Part shown: piece after piece, positions 45,425-56,352 of the stretch
How the letters are laid out: each line of letters opens with the position of its first letter
How positions within the stretch are numbered: the stretch's first letter is position 1
NCBI RefSeq assembly: GCF_009811655.1
Contig: NZ_BGJX01000003.1
Span: 124,001 to 188,000 of the forward strand
Source: Methylosinus sp. Ce-a6
Lineage (GTDB): Bacteria > Pseudomonadota > Alphaproteobacteria > Rhizobiales > Beijerinckiaceae
Direction: 5' to 3'
DNA: 64,000 nucleotides
Notes under the pieces: model-generated
Told to the model about the DNA's origin: nothing
The model's database searches: none
The model's input: only the letters and a program-made list of their open reading frames with translations
Made by a program: the position numbers and the translations under genes

Positions 45425-45837
45425 GGAGGCCCGGGCTCTTCGCCGGCGCCCGGCCGGCTGCGCGACGCGCGCGAGGCGCTGCTGCGCCGCCATCCGCAGC
45501 TCGCGGCGATTTTCGACGTCGAGCAGGGCAGGGCGTCCAGATTCTGCCGCTCGTCGAGGGGCCGCAGGCGCTGCGCCCTTGGCCTTGGAGCGAGCATCGA
45601 CTGGAGAGCCTCGGGACGCAGCAGCGCGCGGCGGAACTCGAGAGGATCGAGCTCGAGGAGCTCGCCCGCGCCGTGCTGCTCATTCACGACATGCAGGACT
45701 ATTTCCTGCATTATGAGAGGCGCAACCTTTCTGGATGGCTGTCTGAATTCACCCGCATTCAGTCGACTTGGCGCCGCCTCGGGAATTATGGATGGCGGCG
45801 CATGCGCGCCGAGGCGCATCGGAGCCGCCGCGAGTAG
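45425..45837 (+). pseudogene. Debris resembling an NRPS condensation domain joined to an isochorismatase start
   Basis: In frame 2, about 45457-45525 reads GRLRDAREALLRRHPQLAAI then FDVEQG, like the early part of a condensation domain. The reading shifts to frame 1 near 45530 and continues QGVQILPLVEGPQALRPWPW and RAAELERIELEELAR, again C-domain-like. It then runs directly into AVLLIHDMQDYFL, the N-terminal signature of isochorismatases, and is lost after about 15 residues. No intact start or active site (HHxxxDG) remains. This suggests a lost NRPS/siderophore-type gene next to the PKS island. Assignment is by eye only. Confidence 0.45.
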
Positions 45838-45886
45838 TCATGAAACCGTCTCTTCGTCGGGATAGGGCGAGCTTACACAAATTCGA

Positions 45887-48490
45887 GTGAATGGAAAGAT
45901 GCGAAGAAATGTCGATTCGGCGCGCAAAGGCTGGATCGAAGCGTCGAATGTTCGACGGACGGCGATCGTTTCCATCGTGTCGGCGTCGGGTTTCGCGGGG
46001 CTCGGCTACGAGATCGTCTGGACCCGCATGCTGAGCCTCGCGCTCGGCACGGAAATAATGGCCGTGCTCGGCGTGATCACGGGGTTTTTCGCGGGCCTCG
46101 CGCTCGGCGCCTTCGTTCTCGATCCGCTCATACGATCGGCGCGCTCGCCCTTCCTGGCCTATGCGTTGTTGGAGGCGGCTATCGGGCTCTGGGGCGTCGC
46201 GAGCGTCTGGATGCTTCCCGCCGCCGCGCGCGTCGCGCCCGCCATGCTCGGCGTCGAACCGTCGCCGGCGTCGCTCTGGGGCGTCGGCTTCGTTCTGCCC
46301 GCGCTGCTCCTCCTCCCCGCGACGGCGGCCATGGGCGGAACGCTGAGCGCATTGGCGCGCATGACCGGCGCCGTCACGGGCGAGTCACGTTTCTGCGCCG
46401 GGGTGTATGGCGCCAACACCGCCGGCGCGGTCATCGGCGCGCTCGCTTCGGCCTTTCTTCTGATGCCGTGGTTAGGCCTATCGAAAACGCTTCTCTTCCT
46501 CGCCGCGATCAACGCTATATGCGCGCTGAGCGCGCTGGCGGCGCATCGGATGGCGGCGGACCGCTCATCGGCGGCGAAGCCGCCGCCGCCGCGCGCGACG
46601 CCGATCGGTCTCGCCGCCGCTCTCTTCGCGACGGGATTCGTCGGCGTCGCCTTCGAGACTCTCATCGTGCGGCTCGCCGCCCAGGCGTTGCAGGATACGG
46701 TCTTCACATTCGCCGGTCTGCTCTCGGCCTATCTCCTCGGCTCTGCCGCGGGCGGTCTGCTCTGGCAGACATTCGGACGGAGGGCCGGCGAGTCTGGTCT
46801 CGGTTGGCTCCCGGCGGCCGCGGCGCTCGCCTGCCTGTCGACTGCGGCCCTTTCGCCTGTCATCGTCGGCGCAGCGGGAGGCTCGGAGAATGTCGGCGTG
46901 ATCGGCGAGCTCGCGGTCGCGCTCGCTCTGTTCATCGCTCCGTCAGTCGCCATGGGAGCGCTGTTCGGCCATTTGACTCAGCGCGTGCAAGACGCGCGCG
47001 GCTCGATCGGCTGGGCGGTCGGCGTCAACAGTCTCGGAGCGGCGCTCGCGCCGCTCGCCACGTCGCTGATCCTCATTCCGACATTCGGCGTGTGGCCCGC
47101 CCTCATCCCGGTCGCGCTCGGCTATCTGCTGCTGCTGCCGCTGCGTCGCGCTTCGCTCGCGCCTTTCGCCGCGCCAGCGGCGTTCGCTGTCGTTCTCTGC
47201 GCCCTTCCTTCGCCGTCCTTCGTACGCGCGCCGGCAGGCGGCGCCGTCCTCGCGACGCGTGATGGGCCGATGGTCACCGCGAGCGTCGTCGACGACGCCG
47301 CGGGCGTCCGCTATTTGGAGATCAACGGCCACTTCCGCATGGGCGGCACGAGCTCGGCGCGGTCCGATTTTCGGCAGGCGATGCTGCCCCTGCTGCTGCA
47401 CGCCGCGCCGCGCCGCGCTCTCTTCCTCGGCGTCGGCACGGGCGCGACGCTCGTCGGCGGCGCGATGACGCCCGGCGTCGAAGCGCAGGGCGTCGAGCTT
47501 TCGTCCGAGGTCGTCGAGCTTCTGCCCTGGTTCGCGAACGAGGCGCAGCGGGTCGCCACGCCGAAAGTCGCCGTCGCCGACGCGAGGCGCTATGTCGTCG
47601 CCGATCGCGCCACATATGACGTCGTCGTCGCCGATCTGTTTCATCCGGCATTGGACGGAAGCGGCGCTCTCTACACCACCGAGCATTTCGCGGCGACGCG
47701 CGAGAGGCTCGCGCCGGGCGGTCTATTCTGTCAATGGCTGCCGCTCTATCAGCTCGACCTGCCGTCTCTGCGCGCGATCATTCGCAGCTTTGTCGAAGCC
47801 TATCCGCACGCCTCGGCCTGGCTCAATCATTATAGCGTGCGCACGCCGATGCTGGCTCTCGTCGGAAAGCGCGACGAAGGCGCGCTCGATGTCGAGGCGC
47901 TGTCCGCGCGATTGGACGATTCCGCTATGGCCGCTGTCGCGCGGCCGCTGGGCTTCGGCGCGCCGATCGATCTCCTCGGACAATATCTCGGCGGTCCGCG
48001 CGCGCTCGCGGCCTTTGCCGGCGAAGGCCCGCGCAACACGGACGACGAGCCTTTCGTGATCTTCGACGCGCGCCGCAATGTGCGCGCGCTGACGGCGCCG
48101 CCTTGGACGTCGTTGCTCGCCGTCATCCGCGAAATCTCGCCGGATGCGCGCGAGCTTCTGCCCGAGGAAAGAGACGACGGACTGCGCGAGCGCCTCGCCT
48201 CCTATTGGCGCGCGCGAAATCATTTTCTCGAAGTCGGCGCGGCTCTGCCCGGCGATCCGCGCGGACGCGCGCTCGTCGACGCCGCGGCGCCGGGACTGCT
48301 CGCGACGCTACGGATCAGCCCGGAATTCGAGCCTGCCTATGCGCCGCTGATCGGCATGGCGCGATCGCTGATCGCCGATGACCGCGACGAGGGGACGCAT
48401 CTGCTGCGTCGCATCGACGCCGCCGCGCCCCAACGCCGCCTCGCGCGCGAGATGCTGGAGCGCGAAGACGAAGCGAGTGGCCAGAGATAG
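45887..48490 (+). CDS. Polytopic membrane protein with spermidine-synthase-like domain
   Basis: 867 residues. About 12 hydrophobic helices in the first 430 residues (VSASGFAGLGYEIVWTRMLS is the family's first helix), then a Rossmann methyltransferase/spermidine synthase-like domain: RYLEINGHFRMGGTSSARSD, ALFLGVGTGATLVGGAM (about 503-519), DARRYV and YDVVVADLFHP. The last 150 residues are alpha-helical and variable. Known as a fused SpeE-like family in bacteria; the reaction is not established. The start is either GTG 45887 or ATG 45899; neither has a strong ribosome site. It overlaps nothing and is followed by a convergent oxygenase gene 16 bp away. Confidence 0.72.
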   Translation: MNGKMRRNVDSARKGWIEASNVRRTAIVSIVSASGFAGLGYEIVWTRMLSLALGTEIMAVLGVITGFFAGLALGAFVLDPLIRSARSPFLAYALLEAAIGLWGVASVWMLPAAARVAPAMLGVEPSPASLWGVGFVLPALLLLPATAAMGGTLSALARMTGAVTGESRFCAGVYGANTAGAVIGALASAFLLMPWLGLSKTLLFLAAINAICALSALAAHRMAADRSSAAKPPPPRATPIGLAAALFATGFVGVAFETLIVRLAAQALQDTVFTFAGLLSAYLLGSAAGGLLWQTFGRRAGESGLGWLPAAAALACLSTAALSPVIVGAAGGSENVGVIGELAVALALFIAPSVAMGALFGHLTQRVQDARGSIGWAVGVNSLGAALAPLATSLILIPTFGVWPALIPVALGYLLLLPLRRASLAPFAAPAAFAVVLCALPSPSFVRAPAGGAVLATRDGPMVTASVVDDAAGVRYLEINGHFRMGGTSSARSDFRQAMLPLLLHAAPRRALFLGVGTGATLVGGAMTPGVEAQGVELSSEVVELLPWFANEAQRVATPKVAVADARRYVVADRATYDVVVADLFHPALDGSGALYTTEHFAATRERLAPGGLFCQWLPLYQLDLPSLRAIIRSFVEAYPHASAWLNHYSVRTPMLALVGKRDEGALDVEALSARLDDSAMAAVARPLGFGAPIDLLGQYLGGPRALAAFAGEGPRNTDDEPFVIFDARRNVRALTAPPWTSLLAVIREISPDARELLPEERDDGLRERLASYWRARNHFLEVGAALPGDPRGRALVDAAAPGLLATLRISPEFEPAYAPLIGMARSLIADDRDEGTHLLRRIDAAAPQRRLAREMLEREDEASGQR

Positions 48491-48506
48491 GGCGTCGGTC
48501 GCGCTT

Positions 48507-49130
48507 CTATGGCGAGAATTTGATCCGGTAGCCCCAACAATCGAGGCTGTCGGGAATAGCGTTGAAAGCGACCGTCACTCTCACATCGCCCTCGTTCTTC
48601 GGCACCTCGTGGTAGAGATAGCTCGGAAAAAGAATCAAGTCGCCAGGCTCCGCCACGGGAACCACATATTTTCCGGCGTTGAACGGTCCCATCGCCGCAG
48701 AGCGCGTATGATGGCGGAAGTTGAACTCGAAACCGCCGGGAGGCCGCACGAAAGCGGTTCGGCTGCCCGGATGCGAAGGCGTCAGATAGAACACGCCCGA
48801 CGCGAAACTATTGGCGTGCGAATGCAGCGCCTGGCTTCCGCCCGGCTCCAGCACATTCGTCCACATCTCCTTGACGGTCCATTCGAGTTTTTCGCCGAAG
48901 AGGAGCATGCCGAAATCGACGAGCTTGGGAGCCGCGGCCTCGGACAGGCGCCGGAACAATTCGTCGCCGCGCGGGTCGGCGACTTGCGTGTGAAAGAGCT
49001 GGTCCGAGCGGAGATTTTTCTCGATGCGCGCCGTGCCGATCGCGTCCAGCGCCGCATCGACCAGCGCCGGGCTCAAAATGCCCGGGCACCGCATGAGAGG
49101 AATAGGAAAGAGCGGCTCGATCTGATCCAT
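48507..49130 (-). CDS. TIGR02466-type putative 2-oxoglutarate/Fe(II) oxygenase
   Basis: 207 residues from MDQIEPLFPIPLMR. Cupin-like double-stranded beta-helix with ALHSHANSFASGVFYL (about residues 108-123) and the second metal His in FPSYLYHEVPKN, followed by VRVTVAFNAIPD with the cosubstrate Arg. This is the layout of TIGR02466 proteins, whose substrates are mostly unknown. An upstream ATG at 49160 adds ten residues without homology. The oxygenase is next to, and convergent with, the spermidine-synthase-like gene. Confidence 0.75.
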   Translation of the reverse strand: MDQIEPLFPIPLMRCPGILSPALVDAALDAIGTARIEKNLRSDQLFHTQVADPRGDELFRRLSEAAAPKLVDFGMLLFGEKLEWTVKEMWTNVLEPGGSQALHSHANSFASGVFYLTPSHPGSRTAFVRPPGGFEFNFRHHTRSAAMGPFNAGKYVVPVAEPGDLILFPSYLYHEVPKNEGDVRVTVAFNAIPDSLDCWGYRIKFSP

Positions 49131-49187
49131 GCTGTCACACTCCTCGCGGCTCGCGCACATGCGCGGCCGACGCCCGCTCCCGGAATG

Positions 49188-49688
49188 TCAACGCCTCGTT
49201 CTTCCGTGCGCGCTTTTCTCGTCGGTCGTCTTGCCGGCGGGCTCGGTCTTCGCCGGCGTCTCGTCCGGTTGCAAGACCTCGATCTTCTCGCCCGGCGTCA
49301 GCTCATGGCGCAATTCTCGCACTTCGAGCATCGCGCGCTCCGCCCAATAGAGGCAATCGTCGAACTCGCCATTTCCGGCTTCGACCATGGACTGATGCAG
49401 ATGTCGTTCGGCGATATAGCGTGACGGATGCTCGGCCGGCAGCGCATTCGCCGAATTCCGAGCCTCGTCCACCGCGGCGACGCAATCCTCTCGCGTCGGC
49501 TCGTCTTGCGTGGTCGGCAAGGGGGAGTTGGAAGCGTCCGGCGCCGTCGCGGTCGCCGCTGCAGGAGCCTCGGGCGCGTTCGACGCGGTCGTCGTCGCGG
49601 CTTGGCCGCCGTTTGTTTGCGCGCGAAAAGCGAAAACCATGGCGATGACGGCGATGGAGAGGACGACGATCGGGACGAGACGAGGCAT
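49188..49688 (-). CDS. Small membrane-anchored protein with Ala/Thr-rich linker
   Basis: 166 residues. N-terminal helix RLVPIVVLSIAVIAMVFAFRAQ (uncleaved anchor or signal), a low-complexity Ala/Pro/Thr linker to residue 65, then a helical part with two Cys (REDCVAAVDEARNSA; FDDCLYWAERAMLEVREL), possibly a disulfide in the periplasm. The C-terminal tail is charged. No family recognised. GAGGCATGG context at the start; stands alone between the oxygenase gene and the second REP-like element. Confidence 0.6.
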   Translation of the reverse strand: MPRLVPIVVLSIAVIAMVFAFRAQTNGGQAATTTASNAPEAPAAATATAPDASNSPLPTTQDEPTREDCVAAVDEARNSANALPAEHPSRYIAERHLHQSMVEAGNGEFDDCLYWAERAMLEVRELRHELTPGEKIEVLQPDETPAKTEPAGKTTDEKSAHGRTRR

Positions 49689-49744
49689 GGAACGGACGGT
49701 CCGGAAAAATAGGAAAACCGGCGGCGTAAGATCGCCGCCGGCGC

Positions 49745-49847
49745 TAGAGCGCATTCGGGCAAATCAGGTCCGAATGCGCTCCAGACCGATTTGAATTCGC
49801 ATGTTCTTTTCCGAAAGCGGCTTCGCGCTTTTCGGGAACATGCTCTA
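49745..49847 (+). repeat. 103-bp REP-like palindromic element, copy 2
   Basis: Same element as at 15454-15556 in the opposite orientation, 93 of 103 bases identical by eye. Contains the hairpins GAGCGCATTCGG/CCGAATGCGCTC and GCATGTTC...GAACATGC. Lies between the stop of the His-rich PHP-like gene and the start of the small anchored protein, upstream of the latter. Confidence 0.8.
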
Positions 49848-49878
49848 GGATTGGTGACGGAGCTACGCGCTCGTTTTC

Positions 49879-51876
<1,998 letters not shown>

Positions 51877-52084
51877 GAAGGCCCCCCAGGATTCTTCTGC
51901 GACCCCCGCCCCGTGGGGGTATCGGCGGCGGTATATGAAGCAGAGCCGAAGACAGTAGTGTGACCCTTTTTTTACAGGAAATGGCTTTTTTGCTCAGTTT
52001 CGACTGTGTTTTTTTGCTTGCGCGCGGGTGACAAAGCTCACGCGGCGATGCATAAAGCCGCCGCTATGGCGATACGAGAATTGC
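51877..52084. promoter_or_regulatory. Divergent spacer between the PHP-like gene and the PpiC operon
   Basis: 208 bp with two marked features: a G/C hairpin at 51902-51920 (ACCCCC, 7-base loop, GGGGGT) in the leader of the PHP-like gene, and several T-tracts (TTTTTTT near 51967, 51986 and 52010). Divergent promoters are expected here; none was assigned. In-frame ATGs for the foldase also occur at 52028. Confidence 0.4.
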
Positions 52085-52996
52085 ATGGCGCCCAAAGTGA
52101 AGACTCTTTCATTCTCTCTTCTGCAGCGTCTCATGGCCGGGGACGACGACGGCTCGAAAGTCGCTGCGAGCGACGCGGCCGGCGGCGCTTCGCGATCGAG
52201 GGATAGTGCGGCGACGGGATTTCTTCGCGAGCCTCTCGTCCAATTCGCGGCGATCGGCGCTCTCGTCTTTGCGGCCGACGCCATGTCGCGTCCTGCTGCG
52301 AAGGACGAGCGCGTGATCACTGTCGGCAAGGCGCTGCGCCAGTCCTTTATCGACAATTTCGACGAGGACAAGGCGCGCACGCCGTCAAACGCCGAACTGC
52401 AGAAGATGATCGACAGCTGGGTCGCGAGCGAGATTCTCTATCGGGAGGGCAAAGCGCTCGGAGTCGACCGCGGCGACGACATGATTCGCGACCGCATCGC
52501 CTATAAGCTGCAATTGCTGATCTTCGATCAAATTCGTCTGCCCCAAGCGACCGACGAGCGGCTGCGAGCGTGGTTCGAAGAAAATCGCGCGCGCTTCGAC
52601 GAGCCGGAGCGCGTCGGCTTCTATCTCACGCCTCCGACGACCGAGGCGCAGGCGCGGCGCTGGCTCGACGACATCGGCTCCGGGCGCGACTCGGAAGAGC
52701 TCCGCGACAAGACGCGCGCGATCCTCGCGCGGCCCATCGACAGTCTCGCCCCCGCATTCGGGGAAAAGTTTCGCGACGCGCTGCTCGAGCTGCCGCAGGG
52801 AACATGGGCGAAGCTCGAATCCAAGGAGGGTTGGCACGTCGTCCGCCTCGATTCGCGCCGGCCAGGCGAGCCCGCGGTCTTCGAAAATTTTCGCGACGAG
52901 GTTCTGCGGCTCTGGCGCGCCGACGAGACGCGCGCGCGGGCATGGGAGGCCGTGAATCGGCTGAAAGCATCCTATACGGTTCGGATCGAGCCGTGA
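52085..52996 (+). CDS. PpiC-type peptidyl-prolyl isomerase/periplasmic foldase
   Basis: 303 residues from MAPKVKTLSF. A cytosolic N-terminus, one anchor helix (LVQFAAIGALVFAADAM), a SurA-N-like helical part (NAELQKMIDSWVASEILYRE), and a parvulin-like C-terminal half (RVGFYLTPPTTEAQARRWLDD; FRDALLELPQGTWAKLESKEGWHVVRL). Probable chaperone for an exported partner, perhaps the neighbouring PHP-like or HupE proteins. Start could also be ATG 52028. The stop overlaps the GTG start of the next gene (GTGA). Confidence 0.78.
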   Translation: MAPKVKTLSFSLLQRLMAGDDDGSKVAASDAAGGASRSRDSAATGFLREPLVQFAAIGALVFAADAMSRPAAKDERVITVGKALRQSFIDNFDEDKARTPSNAELQKMIDSWVASEILYREGKALGVDRGDDMIRDRIAYKLQLLIFDQIRLPQATDERLRAWFEENRARFDEPERVGFYLTPPTTEAQARRWLDDIGSGRDSEELRDKTRAILARPIDSLAPAFGEKFRDALLELPQGTWAKLESKEGWHVVRLDSRRPGEPAVFENFRDEVLRLWRADETRARAWEAVNRLKASYTVRIEP

Positions 52997-53973
52997 GACC
53001 GTCATTGCGAATTCTCGCGGCCTGGACGATCGTCTCGGCGTTTTTCGCTCCGATCGCGGTCCATGCGCACGAATCGTCGCTCGGCGCGCTGGAGCTGCGC
53101 GAGGTGCGACATGGCGCCTATGTGGCCCGTTGGACCATAGAACCGACGATCGGCGCCGCGCGCGTCGATCTGCGCATGCCGCCGCATTGCTTCTTCCGCC
53201 TGCCCGAGCTCGACTGCGGCGAAAAGGGCCTCGTCGGCGCGCTGACGATCGGCAATCTCGGTTCGCGCATGTCGGCGGCGTTGATCAAGATCATTCCGAT
53301 GGAAGGCGAGGCGCGCAGCTACACGATCACGACCGCCAATCCCACCGTCTCGATTCTCGGGCCGGGAGCGCCTTCGCTGCAGAGCTGGATCGAGCTCGGC
53401 GCGACCTATCTGAATTACGGCGTCGACCACATACTTCTCGGCGCCGATCATCTGCTGTTCGTCTTCGGACTGATCTGGATCGTCGGCGTCGGGCGTCGGC
53501 TCATCGGGACGATCACCGCTTTCACGATCGGGCACAGCGCGTCGCTGGCCGCCGCGGCCTTCGGACTTGTCGGCGTGCCGGAGCGGCCGCTCAACGCCTG
53601 CATCGCGCTCAGCATCGTCTTCGTCGGCGTCGAGATCGTGAAGAAGCGGCGTGGAGAAGCCGGCCTCACGGCCCGCTACCCCTCGGCCGTCGCGGGCGCG
53701 TTCGGTCTCGTGCATGGCGTCGGCTTCGCGAGCGCGCTCGCCGGGCTCGGGATCGAGAGCCGGCTGCTGCCGGCGGCGCTCGCCTTCTTCAATCTCGGCG
53801 TCGAAATCGGTCAGCTCGCTTTCGTCCTTCTCACCCTTTCGCTGCTCTGGGCGCATCGCCGCCTCGGCGCCGTTCTCACCGGATGGGGCGGGCTGGTCCC
53901 GGCCTATGCGATCGGCTCGGTGGCGATGTTCTGGTTCATCGGCCGGCTGCTCCGGGTTCTCGAGCTCGATTGA
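52993..53973 (+). CDS. HupE/UreJ_2-type membrane protein
   Basis: 326 residues from a GTG that overlaps the PpiC stop. Signal peptide ending in VHAHESS, a periplasmic beta-rich domain of about 130 residues, then six or seven helices. The metal-permease motif is YLNYGVDHILLGADHLLFVF (about residues 140-159), with FTIGHSASLA, VHGVGFASALA and FNLGVEIGQLAF typical of the family. Family members are putative metal (Ni or other) permeases. First of three related genes in a row. Confidence 0.82.
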   Translation: MRPSLRILAAWTIVSAFFAPIAVHAHESSLGALELREVRHGAYVARWTIEPTIGAARVDLRMPPHCFFRLPELDCGEKGLVGALTIGNLGSRMSAALIKIIPMEGEARSYTITTANPTVSILGPGAPSLQSWIELGATYLNYGVDHILLGADHLLFVFGLIWIVGVGRRLIGTITAFTIGHSASLAAAAFGLVGVPERPLNACIALSIVFVGVEIVKKRRGEAGLTARYPSAVAGAFGLVHGVGFASALAGLGIESRLLPAALAFFNLGVEIGQLAFVLLTLSLLWAHRRLGAVLTGWGGLVPAYAIGSVAMFWFIGRLLRVLELD

Positions 53974-53986
53974 GGGCGCAGAAATC

Positions 53987-54592
53987 ATGTCGTTCATCCG
54001 TCGATCCTTCCTCCTCGCGGCGATCGCGAGCGTCGCGCTCGCCTCGCCCGCAATCGCCCATGAGCAGGCCGGCGTCGCCGCAGGCTTGGCGAGCGGCGTC
54101 CTTCATCCGCTGAGCGGGCCGGATCATTTGATCGCCATGGTCGCCGTCGGGCTCTGGGGCGCGCAGCTCGGCGCGCCGGCGATCTTTCTATTGCCGATCA
54201 CCTTTCCATTGGTCATGGCGATCGGCGGCGTTCTCGGCGTGCTGCGCATTCCCTTGCCCGCGCCCGAAGCGATGATCGCTCTGTCGGGTGTCTTGCTCGG
54301 CGTCGCCGTCGCGATGCGCCTGCGCGCGCCCTTCGCCGCCGCGGCGGCTCTCGTCGGATTATTCGCGGTCTTTCACGGTCACGCGCATGGCGCGGAGCTT
54401 CCCGACGCCTCCGATCCTCTGGCCTATGGCGCCGGCTTCGTCACCGCGACCGGCCTTCTTCACGGATGCGGCGTCGCGCTCGGCGCATTGTCGCGATGGC
54501 CTGTCGGCGAACGCCTGATTCAGGGGCTCGGCGCAGCGATCGCGCTGCTCGGCGGCTACTTTCTGGCGACCGGCCTCGGCGTCGCGATATGA
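53987..54592 (+). CDS. HupE/UreJ-family metal permease-like protein
   Basis: 201 residues: signal peptide ending IAHEQAG, then six helices. Conserved motif HPLSGPDHLIAMVAVGLWGAQ (about residues 39-59), FHGHAHGAE, and GLLHGCGVALG. This is the classic HupE layout. HupE/UreJ proteins are proposed Ni2+ (or Co2+) transporters; no urease or hydrogenase genes are in the window, so the metal is open. It lies 13 bp after the larger HupE_2-type gene. Confidence 0.82.
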   Translation: MSFIRRSFLLAAIASVALASPAIAHEQAGVAAGLASGVLHPLSGPDHLIAMVAVGLWGAQLGAPAIFLLPITFPLVMAIGGVLGVLRIPLPAPEAMIALSGVLLGVAVAMRLRAPFAAAAALVGLFAVFHGHAHGAELPDASDPLAYGAGFVTATGLLHGCGVALGALSRWPVGERLIQGLGAAIALLGGYFLATGLGVAI

Positions 54593-55224
54593 GACATGGG
54601 TCGGCGATGAAACATTGGCCGAGATCGACATCCGCCGGCGCGCTCGCGCTGATCGCCTCGGCGACATCGGCGAATGCTCATATCATCGGCGCGAGGCTCG
54701 GCGATTTCTACGCCGGAGCCGCGCATCCGCTGACCGATCTCGCGGACCTTATTCTCTGGTTCGCGCTGGCCCTCCTCGCCGGATCGCTCGGTCCCTCGGC
54801 GGCCAGACCGATCCTCTTGTTCTTCCCCCTCGGCCTCCTGGCGGGATCGAGCGTCGGGGCCGAGGTGGTTTTCGCACCGGCCGGCGGACTCGCCGCCTCG
54901 GGAATGCTCGTGCTGCTCGGACTGCTGCTGGCCGCCGGATTGCGTATCCATCGCAATCTGCTGTGCGTCATCGCCTTCGGCGCGGCGGCGATGCGCGGCG
55001 CGTCCAACGCCGGCGGAATGGGACCGGAGACAAATCGCTTGCTGTTCGCGCTCGGGATCGCGATCGCCGGATATGTCGCAATCGCGCTCGTGGCGGCGGC
55101 GACGGTCGCTTTTCGGGGAGAGGAGACAGTCTCGCGAGGCTGGCGGCGCATCGCCATTCGCGCGCTCGGCAGTTGGATCGCCGCGATCGGCCTCATGATG
55201 GGCGGCTTGGCTCTCGCGTCCTGA
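54589..55224 (+). CDS. HupE/UreJ-like protein, degenerate motif
   Basis: 211 residues from an ATG overlapping the previous stop (ATGA); a later ATG at 54607 is also possible. The signal peptide ends SANAHIIG and six helices follow. Position and outline match HupE, but the metal motif HPxSGPDH is HPLTDLADLILW here, so the Asp-His pair is lost. It may be a structural partner of the two upstream proteins or a protein that has drifted. Last gene of the PpiC-HupE operon. Confidence 0.72.
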   Translation: MRHGSAMKHWPRSTSAGALALIASATSANAHIIGARLGDFYAGAAHPLTDLADLILWFALALLAGSLGPSAARPILLFFPLGLLAGSSVGAEVVFAPAGGLAASGMLVLLGLLLAAGLRIHRNLLCVIAFGAAAMRGASNAGGMGPETNRLLFALGIAIAGYVAIALVAAATVAFRGEETVSRGWRRIAIRALGSWIAAIGLMMGGLALAS

Positions 55225-55450
55225 GCGGAGAAGGCTCTGTGACCAGCGGGGCGGTGGCCGAGGGCCGGCTGCGTGGCGGTTCGGGAGCGCCGGTCACGAA
55301 GCGCTCTTTATTCGCGCGCAGGAATGAAACGATCGCTCGTGAGCGAGGAAGTCATGAGGATTTCCGAAACTCAGGATCGATGCGCAAAGTCCCGGCGGCG
55401 CCGGCTTGGCGGCGGACGCGTGACCGCGGTCGACACCGGCGCTCCGGAAG
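55225..55450. other. Spacer without recognisable gene
   Basis: 226 bp between the HupE operon and the group II intron remnant. No reading frame with family resemblance, no promoter or hairpin that stands out. It probably contains the junction where the truncated intron joins host DNA. Confidence 0.4.
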
Positions 55451-55832
55451 GTGATATGGGGTGGAAGGGCCGCCCACAGCTTCATGCCCGCCGCCAGTCC
55501 GAAAGCGTTGACGGACATCAGCCGGACCGTTCGGCGATGGGCGCTTCATCATCGCAGCGACAAGTCCCTGCAAGAGCTGGCCGAGAAGCACAACCCCTGC
55601 ATTCGCGGCTGGATCAGCTACTACAGCCACTTCTACGAGACGCGATTGGGTCCGACCCTGACGAGGATCGAGGCTTATGTCATTCGATGGGCGCGCCGTA
55701 AGTTCAAGCGGATGCGCCATCAGACCAAGGGGGCGCGAGATTGGTTCGACCGGCTACGTCGGGCGAACCCCCGAACTCTTCGCCCACTGGCCTCTATGTC
55801 ATGGCGACGGCCGAACATCGGGAGCCGTGTGA
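55451..55832 (+). pseudogene. ltrA: Group II intron maturase/reverse transcriptase, C-terminal fragment
   Basis: Only the maturase (domain X) end remains: FMPAASPKALTDISRTVRRW, SLQELAEKHNPCIRGWISYY, then RIEAYVIRWARRKFKRMR. In the main frame the end reads through; a shift near 55770 restores the family's terminal PELFAHW and a stop at 55830-55832 inside domain V. So the fragment is both 5'-truncated (the RT domain is absent) and frameshifted. Not functional. Confidence 0.85.
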
Positions 55833-55902
55833 GTCGAGAGGTTCATGCACGATTCTGGGAACGCCCGGGGGTGAAAAATTCCTCTGGGCGACTCGACAGA
55901 GT
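55822..55902 (+). ncRNA. Group II intron domains V and VI (3' end)
   Basis: Domain V is the 34-36 nt hairpin starting GAGCCGTGTGAGTCG at 55822 and ending ATGCACGATTC near 55855, with the conserved 5' GAGCCGT and a purine tetraloop. Domain VI follows (CCCGGGGGTGAAAAATTCCTCTGGGC) with a candidate bulged A for branching. This marks the intron's 3' splice boundary at about 55900. With no 5' part the ribozyme cannot splice. Confidence 0.78.
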
Positions 55903-56332
55903 TTCACGTTCGCGAATGGCGAGGTCGCGCCGTTGCGGACCTTGCGTCGCGGTCTCCGTCGCTCGCACGGCGATCGGGAAAGCGCTGGTTTCCGGCGCGG
56001 AGGAGGGATGGGTAACGGTCGATTTGGATCGGCGGGAGGCGCGCGCCGAGGACCTGCTGTCGGACCGCAACGGGGATGCGGCGGATCAGATCGTCGATGT
56101 GCTCGGCGCGCTCAGGGCGGCCCCGAAAAAAGCCGTCGCCGCCGTGGTCGCCGAGCCGGACGAAGAGGATGACGAACCCGCGAGAATTCTCGCCAGCGAT
56201 CCGTTCAGCAAGGAGCCGACCGATCGTGTCGAGAGAAGTCTCGCGACCAGAAATCCGTCGCCTCCGCATCCGCATGCGTTCCGCCGTCCCGGGTACGGTG
56301 GAGCGGTAGCGCGCCTTTGTTTGGAGGGGTGA
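55903..56332 (+). other. Unassigned stretch, possible disrupted gene end
   Basis: Downstream of the intron remnant a plus-strand frame stays open to 56332 and reads EEGWVTVDLDRREARAEDLL and ALRAAPKKAVAAVVAEPDEED, which has acidic, protein-like composition. There is no start codon of its own and no family was recognised. It could be the 3' exon of the gene the intron entered, or chance reading in GC-rich DNA. Confidence 0.3.
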
Positions 56333-56352
56333 AATTCGGCGTCGAGCGGAGC

